A stretch of DNA of 32,047 nucleotides from the NCBI GenBank assembly GCA_002363615.1, contig DEWK01000016.1:1-32047 (forward strand), read 5' to 3'. The notes beneath the pieces were generated by a model that searched no databases, had not been told where the DNA came from, and worked only from the letters and a program-made list of their open reading frames with translations. Every line of letters starts with the position of its first letter. Position 1 is the first letter of the stretch. Source of the DNA: Lachnospira sp. UBA3212 (GTDB taxonomy: Bacteria; Bacillota; Clostridia; Lachnospirales; Lachnospiraceae). Positions 31,253 through 32,047 of this stretch are shown in pieces. Position numbers and translations under genes: made by a program.

Positions 31253-32047
31253 TTATTTGAGTTCTATAATCACAACCTCTGGATGATTAAAGAATCTTGG
31301 TGCTATGGTACTCTCTCTTGCCAGACCACGGCTGACTTCCATTATACTGCCATTCGAAAGTGTATAAGTACCATTTACATATTCTGCCATCAGCCCCTGA
31401 TCAGGAGCATATACTCCCTTATTTAAAAATGGTATTCTTATCTGACCGGCATGAGCATGCCCACAGACCACAAGATCAAAATCATATTTTTCGTATACAT
31501 CAACCTTTTCCGGACGATGTGATACAAGAATTCTCACATGAGATTCATCCGTTTTAGAAAAAGCTTCATCAATCTGTTTAGTCCACTGCTCCATAGTCAG
31601 ATCATTCGGATCATCAACTCCGCAGATATCAAGTGTACTTCCGTTAATGGTTATTGTCTCGCAGTCACCAGCAAGAACATGAACACCTATGGACTCCATA
31701 TATTCTTTCATCTCATCAGCTCTATGGCTCCAGTATTCATGATTACCTGTAACATAATAACATGGATACTTCTTAACAGTATCCTCCATAAGAAGCTTTG
31801 TATTCTTGTCCTTTAAAATATCATCAAATATATCACCAGCAAAAAGTATTATATCAGGATGTTCCTTGTCAATTCTCCTTATAAGCCAGTTCTGATTCTT
31901 GCCATAATAGCAAGAATGAAGATCAGTTATAAGTGCTATTCTTACACTCGTCCCTGAATCCTTCAACAGTTCAAGTTCTATTCTCTCTGTTACCGGAACC
32001 CATGACCACAAAGTCCAGACAATAAAAAAGATAAGGACTGTCAAAAA
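31253..32047 (-). CDS. Calcineurin-like metallophosphoesterase (partial, runs off the window)
   Basis: At least 264 residues. Metal-site motifs are complete: DLHSCYYG, AGDIFDD, TGNHEYWS, SHRPE and GHAHAGQ. An N-terminal membrane helix (LIFFIVWTLWSWVPV) precedes the catalytic domain, as in YkuE/YaeI-like enzymes at the membrane surface. The true start lies beyond the window; the first possible start codon seen is a TTG at 32042-32044, with the frame still open at the edge. Its substrate is unknown; YaeI-like relatives act on lipid phosphates or UDP-diacylglucosamine. Confidence 0.82.
   Translation of the reverse strand, partial: FLTVLIFFIVWTLWSWVPVTERIELELLKDSGTSVRIALITDLHSCYYGKNQNWLIRRIDKEHPDIILFAGDIFDDILKDKNTKLLMEDTVKKYPCYYVTGNHEYWSHRADEMKEYMESIGVHVLAGDCETITINGSTLDICGVDDPNDLTMEQWTKQIDEAFSKTDESHVRILVSHRPEKVDVYEKYDFDLVVCGHAHAGQIRIPFLNKGVYAPDQGLMAEYVNGTYTLSNGSIMEVSRGLARESTIAPRFFNHPEVVIIELK

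Noticed and set aside
1..32047. CRISPR arrays, tRNA or rRNA genes
   Set aside because: No regularly spaced repeats, tRNA-like or rRNA-like sequences were seen.

Overview
The window reads as chromosome of a low-GC Gram-positive anaerobe, most likely a Clostridia member close to Lachnospiraceae. This is an inference from gene content and sequence style: an Amt-PII fusion, DegV, a rubredoxin-flavin reductase fusion, PdxS/PdxT with a divergent MocR-type regulator, strong AGGAGG ribosome sites, AT-rich spacers and a Lachnospiraceae-style SpoVG remnant. Nearly all genes lie on the minus strand; the only convincing plus-strand genes are the 3-hydroxyacyl-CoA dehydrogenase (1416-2375) and pdxS-pdxT (26021-27461).

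Layout. 1-1214: edge of an unknown gene, then a LigT-like 2H phosphoesterase and an M50-like membrane metalloprotease. 1416-5054: 3-hydroxyacyl-CoA dehydrogenase facing a compact operon of nicotinate phosphoribosyltransferase (one-base frameshift inside its HDSGDP motif), a ProX/YbaK-type editing protein and a NERD nuclease-like protein. 5190-9750: DegV, then a signalling pair made of a membrane HD-GYP c-di-GMP phosphodiesterase and a membrane histidine-kinase-like protein that has lost both its phospho-acceptor His and its G1 box.

9848-16803 is the accessory part. A 38-bp sequence (37/38 identical) occurs as a direct repeat at both ends of about 6.9 kb of mosaic, partly broken DNA: a decayed ORF, an Ig-like (Big_2) ORF without its natural start, a VanZ-like gene with a small secreted protein behind a promoter with a 12-bp palindrome, a membrane-anchored protein with an internal duplication, a thermolysin-type (M4) peptidase without its N-terminal half, an IS4-type transposase with three in-frame stops, and a SpoVG fragment cut by that IS. 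The left repeat supplies the -35 hexamer of the pseudokinase promoter, and the right repeat abuts the amt terminator. This is best explained as the scar of an integrated element in the spacer between amt and the kinase-like gene. No integrase, relaxase or complete mobility module is visible.

16867-27549: an Amt transporter fused to a PII domain, with an intrinsic terminator just after its promoter (probable attenuator); a LysR regulator with a dyad at its own promoter; sbcD-sbcC (Mre11-Rad50 type) downstream of a PdxR-like regulator; and pdxST for pyridoxal phosphate synthesis. 27659-32047: rubredoxin-flavin reductase, a carboxymuconolactone decarboxylase-cupin fusion, a guanine-deaminase-like enzyme, a GNAT acetyltransferase, two unrecognised small proteins and a metallophosphoesterase running off the edge.

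I saw no tRNA, rRNA or CRISPR array. The most unusual material is the repeat-bounded island and the pseudokinase/HD-GYP pair beside it.
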